Source: Streptomyces sp. UNOB3_S3
GTDB lineage: Bacteria; Actinomycetota; Actinomycetes; Streptomycetales; Streptomycetaceae
DNA: 59,655 nucleotides
Reading direction: 5' to 3'
Assembly (NCBI RefSeq): GCF_020740895.1
Contig: NZ_JAILXP010000004.1
Location: 1 to 59,655 of the forward strand
Part shown: piece after piece, positions 46,747 to 54,960 of the stretch
How the letters are laid out: each line of letters starts with the position of its first letter
Position numbering within the stretch: the stretch's first letter is position 1
Made by a program: the position numbers and the translations under genes
Notes under the pieces: model-generated
Told to the model about the DNA's origin: nothing
Database searches by the model: none
What the model saw: the letters and a program-made list of their open reading frames with translations, nothing else

Positions 46747-47688
46747 TTACGCGGGGTACGCCCGCAGACTGGCGATCAGCCACTTCACGGCCGGGCCCAT
46801 GTCGGGTGCGGGCCAGCCGTTGATCACGGAGACGAGCCGCCAGTAGTGCTCGTACCGGGAATCGCTGCCGATCTCCAGCCGCTCCAGCAGCCAGGCCCGG
46901 AACCCGGGCCCGTCCTCACGCCCGGCCAGCCGGGCACTCTCCCGGACCAGCTCCTCGACCACCGGTCGCGCGGCGGGCGAGTCCGGTGCGACCTCGGCCT
47001 CCCGGGCCCCGGCGGTGCGCTCCCGGATCAGCTCGGCCAGCCGCCGGGCCTCCTGTTCGTCGGGCCGCCCGGCCTCCTCGCGGGCCCGTACCTGGTCGAT
47101 GGCCGCCCGTCGCATGCCGGCGCGGAAGTCGTCGTCCTGGACGAGCTCGGCCAGCTCCACCCAGGCCTCGACCTGGGCCTGCGTCGGGGCGTCCGGCAGG
47201 ACCGGCATCGCGTCGCGCAACGTGGTCAGGAAGCCGGGGTCGACGTCGATGCCCTCGAAGGCGTGGTCGATGAAGTCGTCGATCAGGCGGCGGCGTTCCC
47301 GCTCGGAAAGGTTGACGAGCTTGTGCATGAGTTCCATCTCCTCGGGTGTCGACCCGCGTACGGCCACGGCTCGCAGCACGGCCCGGTGCAGCCGCAGGGT
47401 GCGGATCTGCCGGTCCAGGGCCTCGGCGTGCACGGCCGCGATCCGGGCCACGGAGACCTCCCGCCCCAGCACGCGCTGGACGGCGGAGAGCCCGACGCCG
47501 AGTTCGCGCAGCGTGCGGACGAGGCCGAGCCGGGCCAGGGCGTCCGGTCCGTAGAGCCGGTAGCCCGCGGGTGTGCGGTCGGTCGGCGGCACGACCCCCG
47601 TGTCGGACCAGAACCGGATGGTCTTGACCGTCAGGCCGGTCAGCCGGGCCAGTTCCCCGATGGAGTAGAGGGTGGTGTCGTCGTCCAT
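46747..47688 (-). CDS. MerR family transcriptional regulator
   Basis: 313 residues. The N-terminal MerR winged helix is YSIGELARLTGLTVKTIRFWSDTGVVPPTDRTPAGYRLYG, then a dimerisation helix. A long (~190-residue) helical, acidic C-terminal effector region follows, with no Cys cluster, so it is not SoxR or a metal sensor. ATG 47688. A MerR-type promoter ends only 7 bases before the start, so the mRNA may be leaderless. It precedes the protease-NACHT gene and probably controls it as well as itself. Confidence 0.88.
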   Translation of the reverse strand: MDDDTTLYSIGELARLTGLTVKTIRFWSDTGVVPPTDRTPAGYRLYGPDALARLGLVRTLRELGVGLSAVQRVLGREVSVARIAAVHAEALDRQIRTLRLHRAVLRAVAVRGSTPEEMELMHKLVNLSERERRRLIDDFIDHAFEGIDVDPGFLTTLRDAMPVLPDAPTQAQVEAWVELAELVQDDDFRAGMRRAAIDQVRAREEAGRPDEQEARRLAELIRERTAGAREAEVAPDSPAARPVVEELVRESARLAGREDGPGFRAWLLERLEIGSDSRYEHYWRLVSVINGWPAPDMGPAVKWLIASLRAYPA

Positions 47689-47695
47689 GTCCGCC

Positions 47696-47726
47696 ACCTT
47701 GGTGTCTCCCGTCGCTGGAGGGTCAA
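47696..47726 (-). promoter_or_regulatory. MerR-type promoter of the merR-NACHT genes
   Basis: Minus strand: -35 TTGACC, a 19-bp spacer containing the dyad CTCC-AGCGACG-GGAG, and -10 CAAGGT. The overlong spacer with a central dyad is the hallmark of MerR-controlled promoters. It aligns base for base in spacing with the site at 48444-48474. Confidence 0.65.
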
Positions 47727-47810
47727 CACGGAGTCCGTCGGAACCGGAGAGAGGGTCCCGGCGTCCACCCCGACTACAGTCGATCACGGACTTCGTCACG
47801 AGGAGGACCC

Positions 47811-48431
47811 ATGGCCATGGCGGCGCGCTACCTCTACCTCGCCCGGCACGGCGAGGCAGTGCCGGACCAGAGCGCCCTGACCGAGGCGGGCCGACGCCAG
47901 GCGGAACACCTCGGCGACCGCCTCGCCTCCGCCCCGCTCTCCGCCGTCCACCACAGCCCCCTGCCCCGCGCCCGGCAGACGGCCGAACTGATCGCCGGGC
48001 GGCTCGAAGGCGTACCGCTGCGGAGTTCGGAGAAGGCCGGCGACCACGTCCCGTACGTACCGCGCCGGGACGAGCTGCCGCCGGAGTTCGCGGACACCCT
48101 GCTGGCCCGTCTCGCCGGCTTCCCGGAGGAGGAACTGCAGCGGGGCCCGGCTCTTGCCCGCGAGGCCCTGGCGGAGTTCACGGGCCCGGTGGAGGGCACC
48201 GAGCCGCGCCACGAGCTCGTGGTCACCCACAACTTCCTCGTGGCCTGGCTGGTGCGCGCCGCGCACGACGCCCCGGCCTGGCGCTGGATGGGGATGAACC
48301 AGGGCAACGCGTCACTGACGGTCATCCGCTACGCCCCGGACCGCCCGGCGACGGTGATGGTCCACAACGACATGGGCCATCTGCCGGCGGACCTGCGGTG
48401 GACGGGCTTCCCGCCGGAGCTGCGGGTGTGA
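47811..48431 (+). CDS. Histidine phosphatase family protein
   Basis: 206 residues. The phospho-His motif is YLARHGEAVPDQS, then LTEAGRRQAEHLGDRL and HHSPLPRARQTAELIA. The second catalytic His is in LVVTHNFLVAWLVR. A broad-specificity phosphatase of the phosphoglycerate-mutase-like family. ATG 47811 follows GAGGAGG. It is divergent from the MerR gene, with a 122-bp shared control region. It may belong to the same module or simply be a neighbour. Confidence 0.9.
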   Translation: MAMAARYLYLARHGEAVPDQSALTEAGRRQAEHLGDRLASAPLSAVHHSPLPRARQTAELIAGRLEGVPLRSSEKAGDHVPYVPRRDELPPEFADTLLARLAGFPEEELQRGPALAREALAEFTGPVEGTEPRHELVVTHNFLVAWLVRAAHDAPAWRWMGMNQGNASLTVIRYAPDRPATVMVHNDMGHLPADLRWTGFPPELRV

Positions 48432-48443
48432 GGGCCGACACCC

Positions 48444-48474
48444 TTGACCTCAAGTCGACTTGAGGTACCAAGAT
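48444..48474 (+). promoter_or_regulatory. SoxR/MerR-type promoter with perfect 20-bp palindrome
   Basis: -35 TTGACC (48444-48449), 19-bp spacer, -10 CAAGAT (48469-48474). The palindrome ACCTCAAGTCGACTTGAGGT (48447-48466) fills the spacer. It has the same half-sites as the E. coli SoxR operator (CCTCAAG...CTTGAGG). No gene on this strand begins downstream before the terminator. Confidence 0.75.
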
Positions 48475-48479
48475 CGCAG

Positions 48480-48547
48480 CACAAGCACGACACGGGCCCC
48501 GGCCCGGACCCGCCACGGGGGTGCGGGCCCGGGCCGGGCGCGCTTTT
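48480..48547 (+). ncRNA. Candidate ~65-70-nt RNA from the MerR-type promoter
   Basis: Transcription from the promoter at 48444 should start near 48480 and meet the terminator ending at 48547. There is no ribosome site or open frame of meaningful size. This is inferred only from the promoter-terminator layout. Confidence 0.3.
48498..48547 (+). terminator. Intrinsic terminator with T-tract
   Basis: 16-bp stem with one mismatch (48498-48513 with 48523-48538), 9-nt loop, followed by CGCGCTTTT. It may end the phosphatase transcript as well as the candidate small RNA. Confidence 0.8.
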
Positions 48548-48548
48548 C

Positions 48549-49019
48549 TCAAGCCCGGACCACCGCCGGGTGCGGATTTCCGCTGCCTGTGGCGGGTACA
48601 CGTACAGGCCCGTCCTCCCGCAGCTCGAACCACACCTGTTTACCGACGGGCCTGAGCCCGTCCCACACCCACGTCACCCCGGACGCGTCCGCCAGCCGGC
48701 GCAACAGCGCGAGGCCCCTGGCATCGCCCCCGCCCGCGCCCGCGTACGACGGCCGGGGCCACGGGGGCCGTCCGGGATCGTCGTCCCGCACGGCCACGAG
48801 CACGCGCTCGGGGTGGACGGTCACCTGCACGGCGAGCTCGGGCACGCGCGCGTGCCGCACGACGTTGGCGACGGCGTCGGAGACGCAGATCCGGGCGTTC
48901 TCGATCAGCAGCCGCCGGTCCGCCGCGACGAGCGACGCCGTCACGAACTCCCGCGCCAGCCGGGCCGTGCCGGGGGCGACGGGAGCGGACAGGAGGTAGG
49001 TCTCGCCGAGGGCGGTCAT
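48549..49019 (-). CDS. ATP-binding protein, RsbW/SpoIIAB-like
   Basis: 156-residue HATPase_c_2 regulator. The N-box is CVSDAVANVVRHARV, the G1 box is VRDDDPGRPPW, and GLALLRRLADASGVTWVWDG follows. The ATG at 49019 overlaps the stop of a 24-codon ORF (ATGA). It is similar in type to the 7842-8321 protein but not a close copy. The XRE regulator lies upstream on the same strand; such pairs are common in Streptomyces. Confidence 0.85.
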   Translation of the reverse strand: MTALGETYLLSAPVAPGTARLAREFVTASLVAADRRLLIENARICVSDAVANVVRHARVPELAVQVTVHPERVLVAVRDDDPGRPPWPRPSYAGAGGGDARGLALLRRLADASGVTWVWDGLRPVGKQVWFELREDGPVRVPATGSGNPHPAVVRA

Positions 49020-49090
49020 CGCTCCACCGCCCCGAGGTCGGCGGATGAAGCTCTCGCCCAACTGGTCTGGCAGCGATTAATGTTGAGCAT
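49016..49090 (-). CDS. Possible 24-residue coupled peptide
   Basis: It reads MLNINRCQTSWARASSADLG plus AVER. GAGGAG lies 8 bases before its ATG (49090) and its stop overlaps the start of the ATP-binding protein gene. The ribosome site is better than that of the downstream gene, so translation of this ORF could load ribosomes onto it. It might be a leader peptide or the remnant of a small DUF397-like protein (W, SS and VE in similar order). Confidence 0.35.
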   Translation of the reverse strand: MLNINRCQTSWARASSADLGAVER

Positions 49091-49234
49091 CGTCGGCGCT
49101 CCTCTACAGCGTTGGCCACGCCCCCGGACCGGTCGCACGGTCGCGGGGGTCCTCTGACCCCCACAGCCTGCCGACACCGCGAGGCCGGAACTATCAGACG
49201 TCACTGACAGCCCCGGCCAGCGCCTTGCCGTGCG

Positions 49235-50419
49235 TTATCGCCCCAGCCAGGCCCCGTAGTTGCTGAAACTGTCCGGCATGCGGCGCTTCGCCGACTCCAG
49301 CCCGGCGAAGGTCTCCCGGACGACCGGGTGGTAACGCGTCTGCTGCGGCGCCACCTTTCGGGCCAGCAGCAGGCTCCTGAACGCCGCGTCCGTACGGCCG
49401 GTCCACATCTCGGCGCGGGCGACCTCGGTGTAGTGGTGGGCCCGGCGGGAAGGCGGCCAGTCGTCCGGGAGCGGGGACTCCTCGGCGGCCCGTACGGCCT
49501 CGGGGTACCGGTCGAGCTCGGCGAGGACGCTCACGCGGTGGGCGACGACGTTCGTCGGGCCGAAGGACAGCCAGTGCACCCTCTCGGCCGCGCCCGTGCG
49601 CTCGGCGATCCGCCTCGCCTCGGCCAAGTGGCCGTCGGCGGCGGCCTCGTCCTTGTCACGGCCCGCCAGCACGGCGGCGCCCAGGTGCAGCTGACCGGTG
49701 ACGACGTCGCGGACGCGGCCCGGCTCGGCCTGCGCCAAGATGGACATCCCCAGCTCCACGAGCCGCTTTCCCGTGCGGTAATCGCCGGCACGGAGGTAGG
49801 CCAGGGCCCGCAGGTACTGCCGCATTCCGCCCAGCACCGGATCCGAGGCCCGCTGCGCCGCCCAGTCGAGGCGGTCCAGCGCGACCGTGCAGAGGTCGGG
49901 GAAGCCGAGCTTCGTGGTCACGTCATAGGCCGTGCGGTACGCGCCCGCCAGGACGCGCCAGTTGCGGTCCTTGGGCGTCGTGTGCGCGGCGGTGGTGGCC
50001 TCGTGGATCAGGCCGGGCAGGTCCGCGGCGACCTGCTTGATGCGCGCCGCGCGGACCATGGCGCACAGCTCCTCGGCGTGGGCCTCCAGCTTCTCCACGG
50101 GGCGTGGCGTCACGTCCGGGTCGGCCCCGAGGTCGTAGATGTTGAGCGCCTCGCGGATCGGCTGGATCAGCCCGTCCAGCTGGTCCGCCCGGAGTTCGTC
50201 GAGATAGGGCTGGCCGGTGAGCTCGGTGACGGGCACCGAGAGCGCCCGGGCCAGGGCCCCGGTGACGGAGGGGCTCGCGGGTAGGGCGCCCTGCTCGACC
50301 TTCGTCAGCGTGCTGTAGGAGACATGGGAGAGTTCCGCCAACTCCCTCTGGGTCAGGCGGCGTACCTTGCGCGCACGCGCGATGCGCGCGCCGGTGCGGT
50401 CGTCACTGTGCGCGGGCAT
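49235..50419 (-). CDS. XRE family transcriptional regulator with helical repeat domain
   Basis: 394 residues. The N-terminal HTH is GARIARARKVRRLTQRELAELSHVSYSTLTKVEQGA. A ~300-residue TPR-like helical region follows (for example AYLRAGDYRTGKRLVELGMSIL). ATG 50419 with GGAG upstream. This is a typical Streptomyces regulator that often works with small DUF397 proteins or ATP-binding anti-sigma-like proteins. It is divergent from the toxin-antitoxin pair, with a 128-bp gap. Confidence 0.9.
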   Translation of the reverse strand: MPAHSDDRTGARIARARKVRRLTQRELAELSHVSYSTLTKVEQGALPASPSVTGALARALSVPVTELTGQPYLDELRADQLDGLIQPIREALNIYDLGADPDVTPRPVEKLEAHAEELCAMVRAARIKQVAADLPGLIHEATTAAHTTPKDRNWRVLAGAYRTAYDVTTKLGFPDLCTVALDRLDWAAQRASDPVLGGMRQYLRALAYLRAGDYRTGKRLVELGMSILAQAEPGRVRDVVTGQLHLGAAVLAGRDKDEAAADGHLAEARRIAERTGAAERVHWLSFGPTNVVAHRVSVLAELDRYPEAVRAAEESPLPDDWPPSRRAHHYTEVARAEMWTGRTDAAFRSLLLARKVAPQQTRYHPVVRETFAGLESAKRRMPDSFSNYGAWLGR

Positions 50420-50547
50420 ACGGAGCTCCGTTCTGACACGACACGAGAACGGTACCGCCGCCCGCCGACAGGGCAATGGCGAATGTCCCCCAGCCCTTTC
50501 GCCCCAAACATGGCGCACGACCTGCTACAAGGTGATAGCTTCCGCGT

Positions 50548-50760
50548 ATGGCGAAGACGCAGGTCAACCTCAGACTGGAAGAAGCCACCGCCGAGATGGC
50601 CAAGCAGGCCGCCGAGACACGGCACATCCCGGTGAACGAGTACGTCGAGCAGCTGATCCGGGCGGACAACGAGCTGTTCCGGGAAAAATTCCTTGCCGCC
50701 TCCCAGGAGTTCCTGGACACGTACGGCGACCTCATCGACGAGATCGAGGAAGCTGCGTGA
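50548..50760 (+). CDS. Ribbon-helix-helix antitoxin-like protein
   Basis: 70 residues. The N-terminus MAKTQVNLRLEEATAEMAKQ is a classic RHH beta strand and helix, then NEYVEQLIRADNELF and an acidic C-terminus that would wrap the toxin. There is no clear ribosome site before ATG 50548, so it may be leaderless. Its stop overlaps the toxin start (GTGA). Likely antitoxin and autoregulator of the pair. Confidence 0.85.
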   Translation: MAKTQVNLRLEEATAEMAKQAAETRHIPVNEYVEQLIRADNELFREKFLAASQEFLDTYGDLIDEIEEAA

Positions 50761-51128
50761 CCCTTCACATCGACCTGTCCTGGCTCCTCGAGATCGCCCG
50801 CCAAGCGGGCGAGGACGATCCGGCCCCTGACGACTACGGGGTGCCGATCGCGGCCGTCGAGCGTCACAGAGCCGCGCTCGCGGGACAGGACATCTACCAC
50901 GGCTCCTACGCACGAGCCGCCGCATTGGCTCATACGCTGGGACGGCTCCGGTGGCTCGAGCGCTCGAACCTGCGCGTGGCCATGGCGGCGGCACACGCCT
51001 ACCTGGTCGCTTCGGGGGTCGAGGTCAAGCCGACCCAGGCCGGGGTCACGGCGCTCGCACATGAGCTGAGGAAGCCGGAATCCACCGCCGCGTCCGTCGC
51101 GGCCGTCCTGCGCACCTGGGACGACTGA
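50757..51128 (+). CDS. Fic/Doc family toxin component with altered active site
   Basis: 123 residues from GTG 50757, coupled to the antitoxin. The fold resembles Doc/Fic toxins of Streptomyces toxin-antitoxin pairs: YGVPIAAVERHRA, YARAAALAHTLGRL, then the active-site helix. The Fic motif HxFx[D/E]GNxR reads RWLERSNLR: the catalytic His is Arg and Gly is Ser, while Asn and the final Arg remain. AMPylation or phosphorylation by the usual mechanism is therefore doubtful. It ends 62 bp from the convergent acpS gene. Confidence 0.8.
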   Translation: MTLHIDLSWLLEIARQAGEDDPAPDDYGVPIAAVERHRAALAGQDIYHGSYARAAALAHTLGRLRWLERSNLRVAMAAAHAYLVASGVEVKPTQAGVTALAHELRKPESTAASVAAVLRTWDD

Positions 51129-51190
51129 CCCCGCGAGCGGGGAACGGCCCGCCGGGGCCGCTCACGCGGCGAACCGCACCCCGCCCCGCG

Positions 51191-51559
51191 TCACTTCTCC
51201 GCGATCACCACAGCGGATGCGACCCCCGCGTCGTGGCTCAGCGAGATGTGCCAGCTGCGCACGCCCAGCGCCTCCGCCCGCGCCGCGACCGTGCCCGTGA
51301 CGACGAGGGCCGGCTGGCCGCTGGCAGCCGTGACGACCTCGGCGTCGGTCCAGAGCAGCCCGGGCGGGGCCCCCAGGGCCTTGGCCAAAGCCTCCTTCGC
51401 GGCGAAGCGGGCCGCCAGCGAGGCGATGCCGCGCCGTTCGCCGCTCGGCAGGTACAGCTCGCGTTCCACGAAGAGGCGGTCCGCCATGCCCGGCGTCCGC
51501 TGGAGCGCGGCGTCGAAGCGTTCGATCTCCGCGACGTCGATCCCGACTCCCACGATCAT
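51191..51559 (-). CDS. acpS: Holo-[acyl-carrier-protein] synthase
   Basis: 122 residues. It transfers 4'-phosphopantetheine from CoA to acyl carrier protein. Metal/CoA motifs are [12 protein letters not shown] and [13 protein letters not shown], with [18 protein letters not shown] at the end. Its ATG overlaps the glmS stop by 4 bp, so it is translated with glmS. Confidence 0.96.
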   Translation of the reverse strand: MIVGVGIDVAEIERFDAALQRTPGMADRLFVERELYLPSGERRGIASLAARFAAKEALAKALGAPPGLLWTDAEVVTAASGQPALVVTGTVAARAEALGVRSWHISLSHDAGVASAVVIAEK

Positions 51560-53409
51560 TCGACGGTCACCGACTTCGCGAGGTTGCGGGGCTGGTCGAC
51601 CTCGTTGCCGCGGGCCGTGGCGAGCTCGCAGGCGAAGACCTGGAGCGGGACGGTGGCGACGAGCGGCTGGAGCAGCACCGGCGTGGCCGGGATCTCGATC
51701 AGGTGGTCCGCGTAGGGGCGCACGGCCGTGTCGCCGCGCTCGGCGATGACGATCGTGCGGGCGCCCCGGGCCCGGATCTCCTGGATATTGGAGACGATCT
51801 TGTCGTGGAGGACGGACCGGCCGCGCGGCGAGGGGACGACCACGACGACCGGGACGTCCCGCTCGATCAGCGCGATCGGGCCGTGCTTGAGCTCGCCCGC
51901 CGCGAAGCCCTCGGCGTGCATATAGGCGAGCTCCTTGAGCTTCAGCGCCCCCTCCAGGGCCACGGGGTGGCCCACATGGCGGCCGAGGAAGAGGACCGTG
52001 TTCTTGTCGGCGAGGGAGCGGGCCAGCTCACGGACCGGCTCCATGGTCTCCAGGACCTCCTCCACCTCCCCCGCGATCTCCGACAGATCGCGGATCACGG
52101 AGAGGATCTCGTCGCCCCACTTGGTGCCCCGCACCTGGCCGAGGTACAGCGCCACCAGGTAGCAGGCGACGAGCTGGGTCAGGAAGGCCTTCGTCGAGGC
52201 GACGGCGACCTCCGGACCGGCGTGGGTGTAGAGGACGGCGTCCGACTCCCTCGGGATCGTCGAGCCGTTGGTGTTGCAGATGGCGAGCACCTTCGCGCCC
52301 TGCTCGCGCGCGTGGCGCAGGGCCATCAGGGTGTCCATGGTCTCGCCGGACTGGCTGATGGCGATCACCAGCGTGCGCTGGTCGAGGATCGGGTCGCGGT
52401 AGCGGAACTCGCTGGCCAGCTCCGTCTCGCAGGGGATGCGGGTCCAGTGCTCGATGGCGTACTTGGCGATGAGGCCCGCGTGGTACGCCGTGCCGCAGGC
52501 CACGATGACGACCTTGTCGACCTCCCGCAGCTCGGCGGCGGGGATGCGGACCTCGTCGAGCGAGAGCGTGCCCGAGGCGTCGATGCGGCCCAGCAGCGTG
52601 TCGGCGACGGCCTTCGGCTGCTCGGCGATCTCCTTGAGCATGAAGTAGTCGTAGCCGCCCTTCTCGGCGGCCGAGGCGTCCCAGTCGACGTGGTAGGCGC
52701 GGGTGTGCTCGTCGGCCGGAGCGCCGTCGAAGCCGGTGACGACGACGCCGTCGCGGCGCAGCTCGACGACCTGGTCCTGGCCGAGCTCGATCGCCTCCCG
52801 GGTGTGGGCGATGAAGGCGGAGACGTCGGAGGCGAGGAAGTACTCGCCGTCGCCGACGCCCACCACCAGCGGGGAGTTGCGCCGGGCGCCCACCACCACG
52901 TCCGGGTCGTCGGCGTGGACGGCGACGAGCGTGAAGGCGCCCTCCAGCCGCCGGCAGACCTGGCGCATGGACTCGGCCAGGTCGCCGCAGGAGGAGAAGG
53001 ACTCCGCCAGCAGATGGGAGACGACCTCGGTGTCCGTCTCGGAGGCGAGGTCGTGGCCGCGCTCGGCCAGCTCGTCGCGGAGCTCCGCGAAGTTCTCGAT
53101 GATGCCGTTGTGGACGACCGCGACGCGGCCCGCGTTGTCCAGGTGCGGATGGGCGTTGACGTCGGTGGGGCCGCCGTGGGTGGCCCAGCGCGTGTGGCCG
53201 ATCCCCGTCGAGCCGGAGGGGAGGGGGCGGTCGGCCAGCTCCTTCTCCAGGTTCGCGAGCTTGCCCGCCTTCTTCGCCGCGGCCAGCCCGCCGTCGGCCA
53301 GGACCGCCACCCCGGCCGAGTCATAGCCGCGGTACTCCAGCCGCCGCAGCCCCGCCAATACGACTTCGAGGGCGCACTGCCCTCCCACATAGCCAACGAT
53401 TCCGCACAT
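51556..53409 (-). CDS. glmS: Glutamine--fructose-6-phosphate aminotransferase (isomerizing)
   Basis: 617 residues. The N-terminal glutaminase domain has nucleophile Cys2 (MCGIVGYVG), GHTRWATHG and [12 protein letters not shown]. Two SIS domains follow ([40 protein letters not shown]), and the end [13 protein letters not shown] is canonical. It makes glucosamine-6-phosphate for peptidoglycan. ATG 53409. No ribozyme-like leader is visible in the 38 bp to the next gene. Confidence 0.98.
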   Translation of the reverse strand: MCGIVGYVGGQCALEVVLAGLRRLEYRGYDSAGVAVLADGGLAAAKKAGKLANLEKELADRPLPSGSTGIGHTRWATHGGPTDVNAHPHLDNAGRVAVVHNGIIENFAELRDELAERGHDLASETDTEVVSHLLAESFSSCGDLAESMRQVCRRLEGAFTLVAVHADDPDVVVGARRNSPLVVGVGDGEYFLASDVSAFIAHTREAIELGQDQVVELRRDGVVVTGFDGAPADEHTRAYHVDWDASAAEKGGYDYFMLKEIAEQPKAVADTLLGRIDASGTLSLDEVRIPAAELREVDKVVIVACGTAYHAGLIAKYAIEHWTRIPCETELASEFRYRDPILDQRTLVIAISQSGETMDTLMALRHAREQGAKVLAICNTNGSTIPRESDAVLYTHAGPEVAVASTKAFLTQLVACYLVALYLGQVRGTKWGDEILSVIRDLSEIAGEVEEVLETMEPVRELARSLADKNTVLFLGRHVGHPVALEGALKLKELAYMHAEGFAAGELKHGPIALIERDVPVVVVVPSPRGRSVLHDKIVSNIQEIRARGARTIVIAERGDTAVRPYADHLIEIPATPVLLQPLVATVPLQVFACELATARGNEVDQPRNLAKSVTVE

Positions 53410-53447
53410 GGACGGAAGCGTACGGCCCCGGTGTCAGCACCCGTGGG

Positions 53448-53747
53448 TCAACGCCCGCGCTCGATCCGGTCGATGGCGTCCTGGACCAGCTCCAGGTACT
53501 CGACCTCCTCGCAGCGCGGTTTGCTGCCGAGAACGTACCGGTCGAGGCAGTCGTCGAGGTCCTGGCCGAGGTCCTCGTCCGGCAGCTGGGCGGTCAGATC
53601 GCCGCGCACCCGGTCGGCGAAGGCGTCGCGCGGGGGCACGGCCCCGGCGATGGGCGCGCCGACGGGCGCGTGGACGCTGCGGCGGGGGCGTACGACACGT
53701 CGTACGCCCCTCCTGGCACGGCGGAGCACGAGGTGGAGAACGAACAA
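53448..53747 (-). CDS. Small hypothetical protein, 99 residues, probable TTG start
   Basis: The C-terminal two thirds look constrained (RDAFADRVRGDLTAQLPDED and DDCLDRYVLGSKPRCEEVEY, ending DAIDRIERGR): acidic and helical. The N-terminus is basic. The only start with a good ribosome site is TTG at 53747, five bases after GAGGGG. The longer frame upstream would run through the coaA promoter. Function not recognised. It precedes glmS on the same strand with a 38-bp gap, so it may be cotranscribed. Confidence 0.6.
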   Translation of the reverse strand: MFVLHLVLRRARRGVRRVVRPRRSVHAPVGAPIAGAVPPRDAFADRVRGDLTAQLPDEDLGQDLDDCLDRYVLGSKPRCEEVEYLELVQDAIDRIERGR

Positions 53748-53919
53748 CGGAACCCCTCGCTTGGGGAGAGGGACAGGGGGCTGGACGCTATTCCTGACTC
53801 GTGAGTAAGTACAGACCCCAGCGCAAACTTCACCCACCAGCACCACATAACTCCCACTGGTCACGGTGTGAACACCACCCGGAGGTGATCGTCCCGTCAC
53901 CGACGCGCACAATGGGCCC

Positions 53920-54900
53920 GTGCCGACCACGACCGACCAGCCGCAGCACCGACGCCGCGCGGACTCCTCCCCCTTCGTCGATCTCACCCGTACGGAGTGG
54001 AGCGCGCTGCGCGAGAACACCCCGCTGCCGCTGACCGCCGAGGAGGTCGAGCGGCTGCGCGGCCTGGGGGACGTCATCGACCTGGACGAGGTCCGGGACA
54101 TCTACCTCCCGCTCTCCCGCCTGCTCAACCTCTACGTGGGCGCCACGGGCAGCCTGCGCGGCGCCCTCAACACCTTCCTGGGCGAGAAGGGGGCCCAGCG
54201 CGGCACGCCGTTCGTCATAGGCGTGGCGGGCAGCGTGGCGGTGGGGAAGTCGACCACGGCCCGGCTGCTGCGGGAGCTGCTGGCCCGCTGGCCCGAGCAC
54301 CCGCGCGTGGAGCTGGTCACGACGGACGGTTTCCTGCTGCCCAACGCCGAGCTCCAGCGGCGGGGCCTGATGTCGCGGAAAGGTTTCCCCGAGTCCTACG
54401 ACCGCCGGGCGCTGACCCGCTTCGTCGCGGATGTGAAGGCCGGGAAGGACGAGGTGTCGGCGCCCGTCTACTCGCATCTGATCTACGACATCGTGCCGGA
54501 CGAGCGGCTGACCGTGCACCGGCCGGACATCCTGATCATCGAGGGCCTCAACGTCCTCCAGCCGGCGCGCCCCGGCGAGGACGGCCGCACCCGGGTGAGC
54601 CTGGCCGACTTCTTCGACTTCAGCGTGTACGTGGACGCGCGAGCGGAGGACATCGAGCGCTGGTACTACGACCGCTTCAGGAAGCTGCGCGCCACGGCCT
54701 TCCAGGACCCCGACTCGTACTTCCGCCGGTACACCCAGGTGTCGGAGGAGGAGGCGCTGGACTACGCGCGGCGCAACTGGCGGACGATCAACAAGCCGAA
54801 CCTGCTCGAGAACGTGGCGCCGACGCGGGGGCGGGCGAACCTGATCCTGCGCAAGGGCGCGGACCACAAGGCGCAGCGGCTGTCGCTGCGCAAGCTGTAG
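53920..54900 (+). CDS. coaA: Type I pantothenate kinase
   Basis: First step of CoA synthesis; 326 residues. Walker A is [17 protein letters not shown], then [33 protein letters not shown] and IIEGLNVLQ, with [10 protein letters not shown] at the end. GTG start at 53920. Convergent with glmM across a strong hairpin. Divergent from the small protein and glmS. Confidence 0.97.
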   Translation: MPTTTDQPQHRRRADSSPFVDLTRTEWSALRENTPLPLTAEEVERLRGLGDVIDLDEVRDIYLPLSRLLNLYVGATGSLRGALNTFLGEKGAQRGTPFVIGVAGSVAVGKSTTARLLRELLARWPEHPRVELVTTDGFLLPNAELQRRGLMSRKGFPESYDRRALTRFVADVKAGKDEVSAPVYSHLIYDIVPDERLTVHRPDILIIEGLNVLQPARPGEDGRTRVSLADFFDFSVYVDARAEDIERWYYDRFRKLRATAFQDPDSYFRRYTQVSEEEALDYARRNWRTINKPNLLENVAPTRGRANLILRKGADHKAQRLSLRKL

Positions 54901-54904
54901 CGAA

Positions 54905-54944
54905 AACGCCGGAGGGGCTGACAGGAGTCAGCCCCTCCGGCGTT
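54905..54944. terminator. Bidirectional terminator between coaA and glmM
   Basis: Perfect 18-bp stem (AACGCCGGAGGGGCTGAC with its complement) closed by the tetraloop AGGA. Confidence 0.92.
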
Positions 54945-54960
54945 CGCACAGCGTGCCCGG

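Noticed and set aside
46747..47688. The MerR protein as SoxR, given the SoxR-like palindrome nearby
   Set aside because: It is about twice SoxR length and has no C-terminal Cys cluster for a [2Fe-2S] centre; a SoxR encoded elsewhere could still use the 48447 site.
51129..51142. CCCCGC-GA-GCGGGG palindrome as a terminator after the Fic gene
   Set aside because: The 2-nt centre and lack of T-tract make it weak; short G+C palindromes like this are frequent by chance in this genome.
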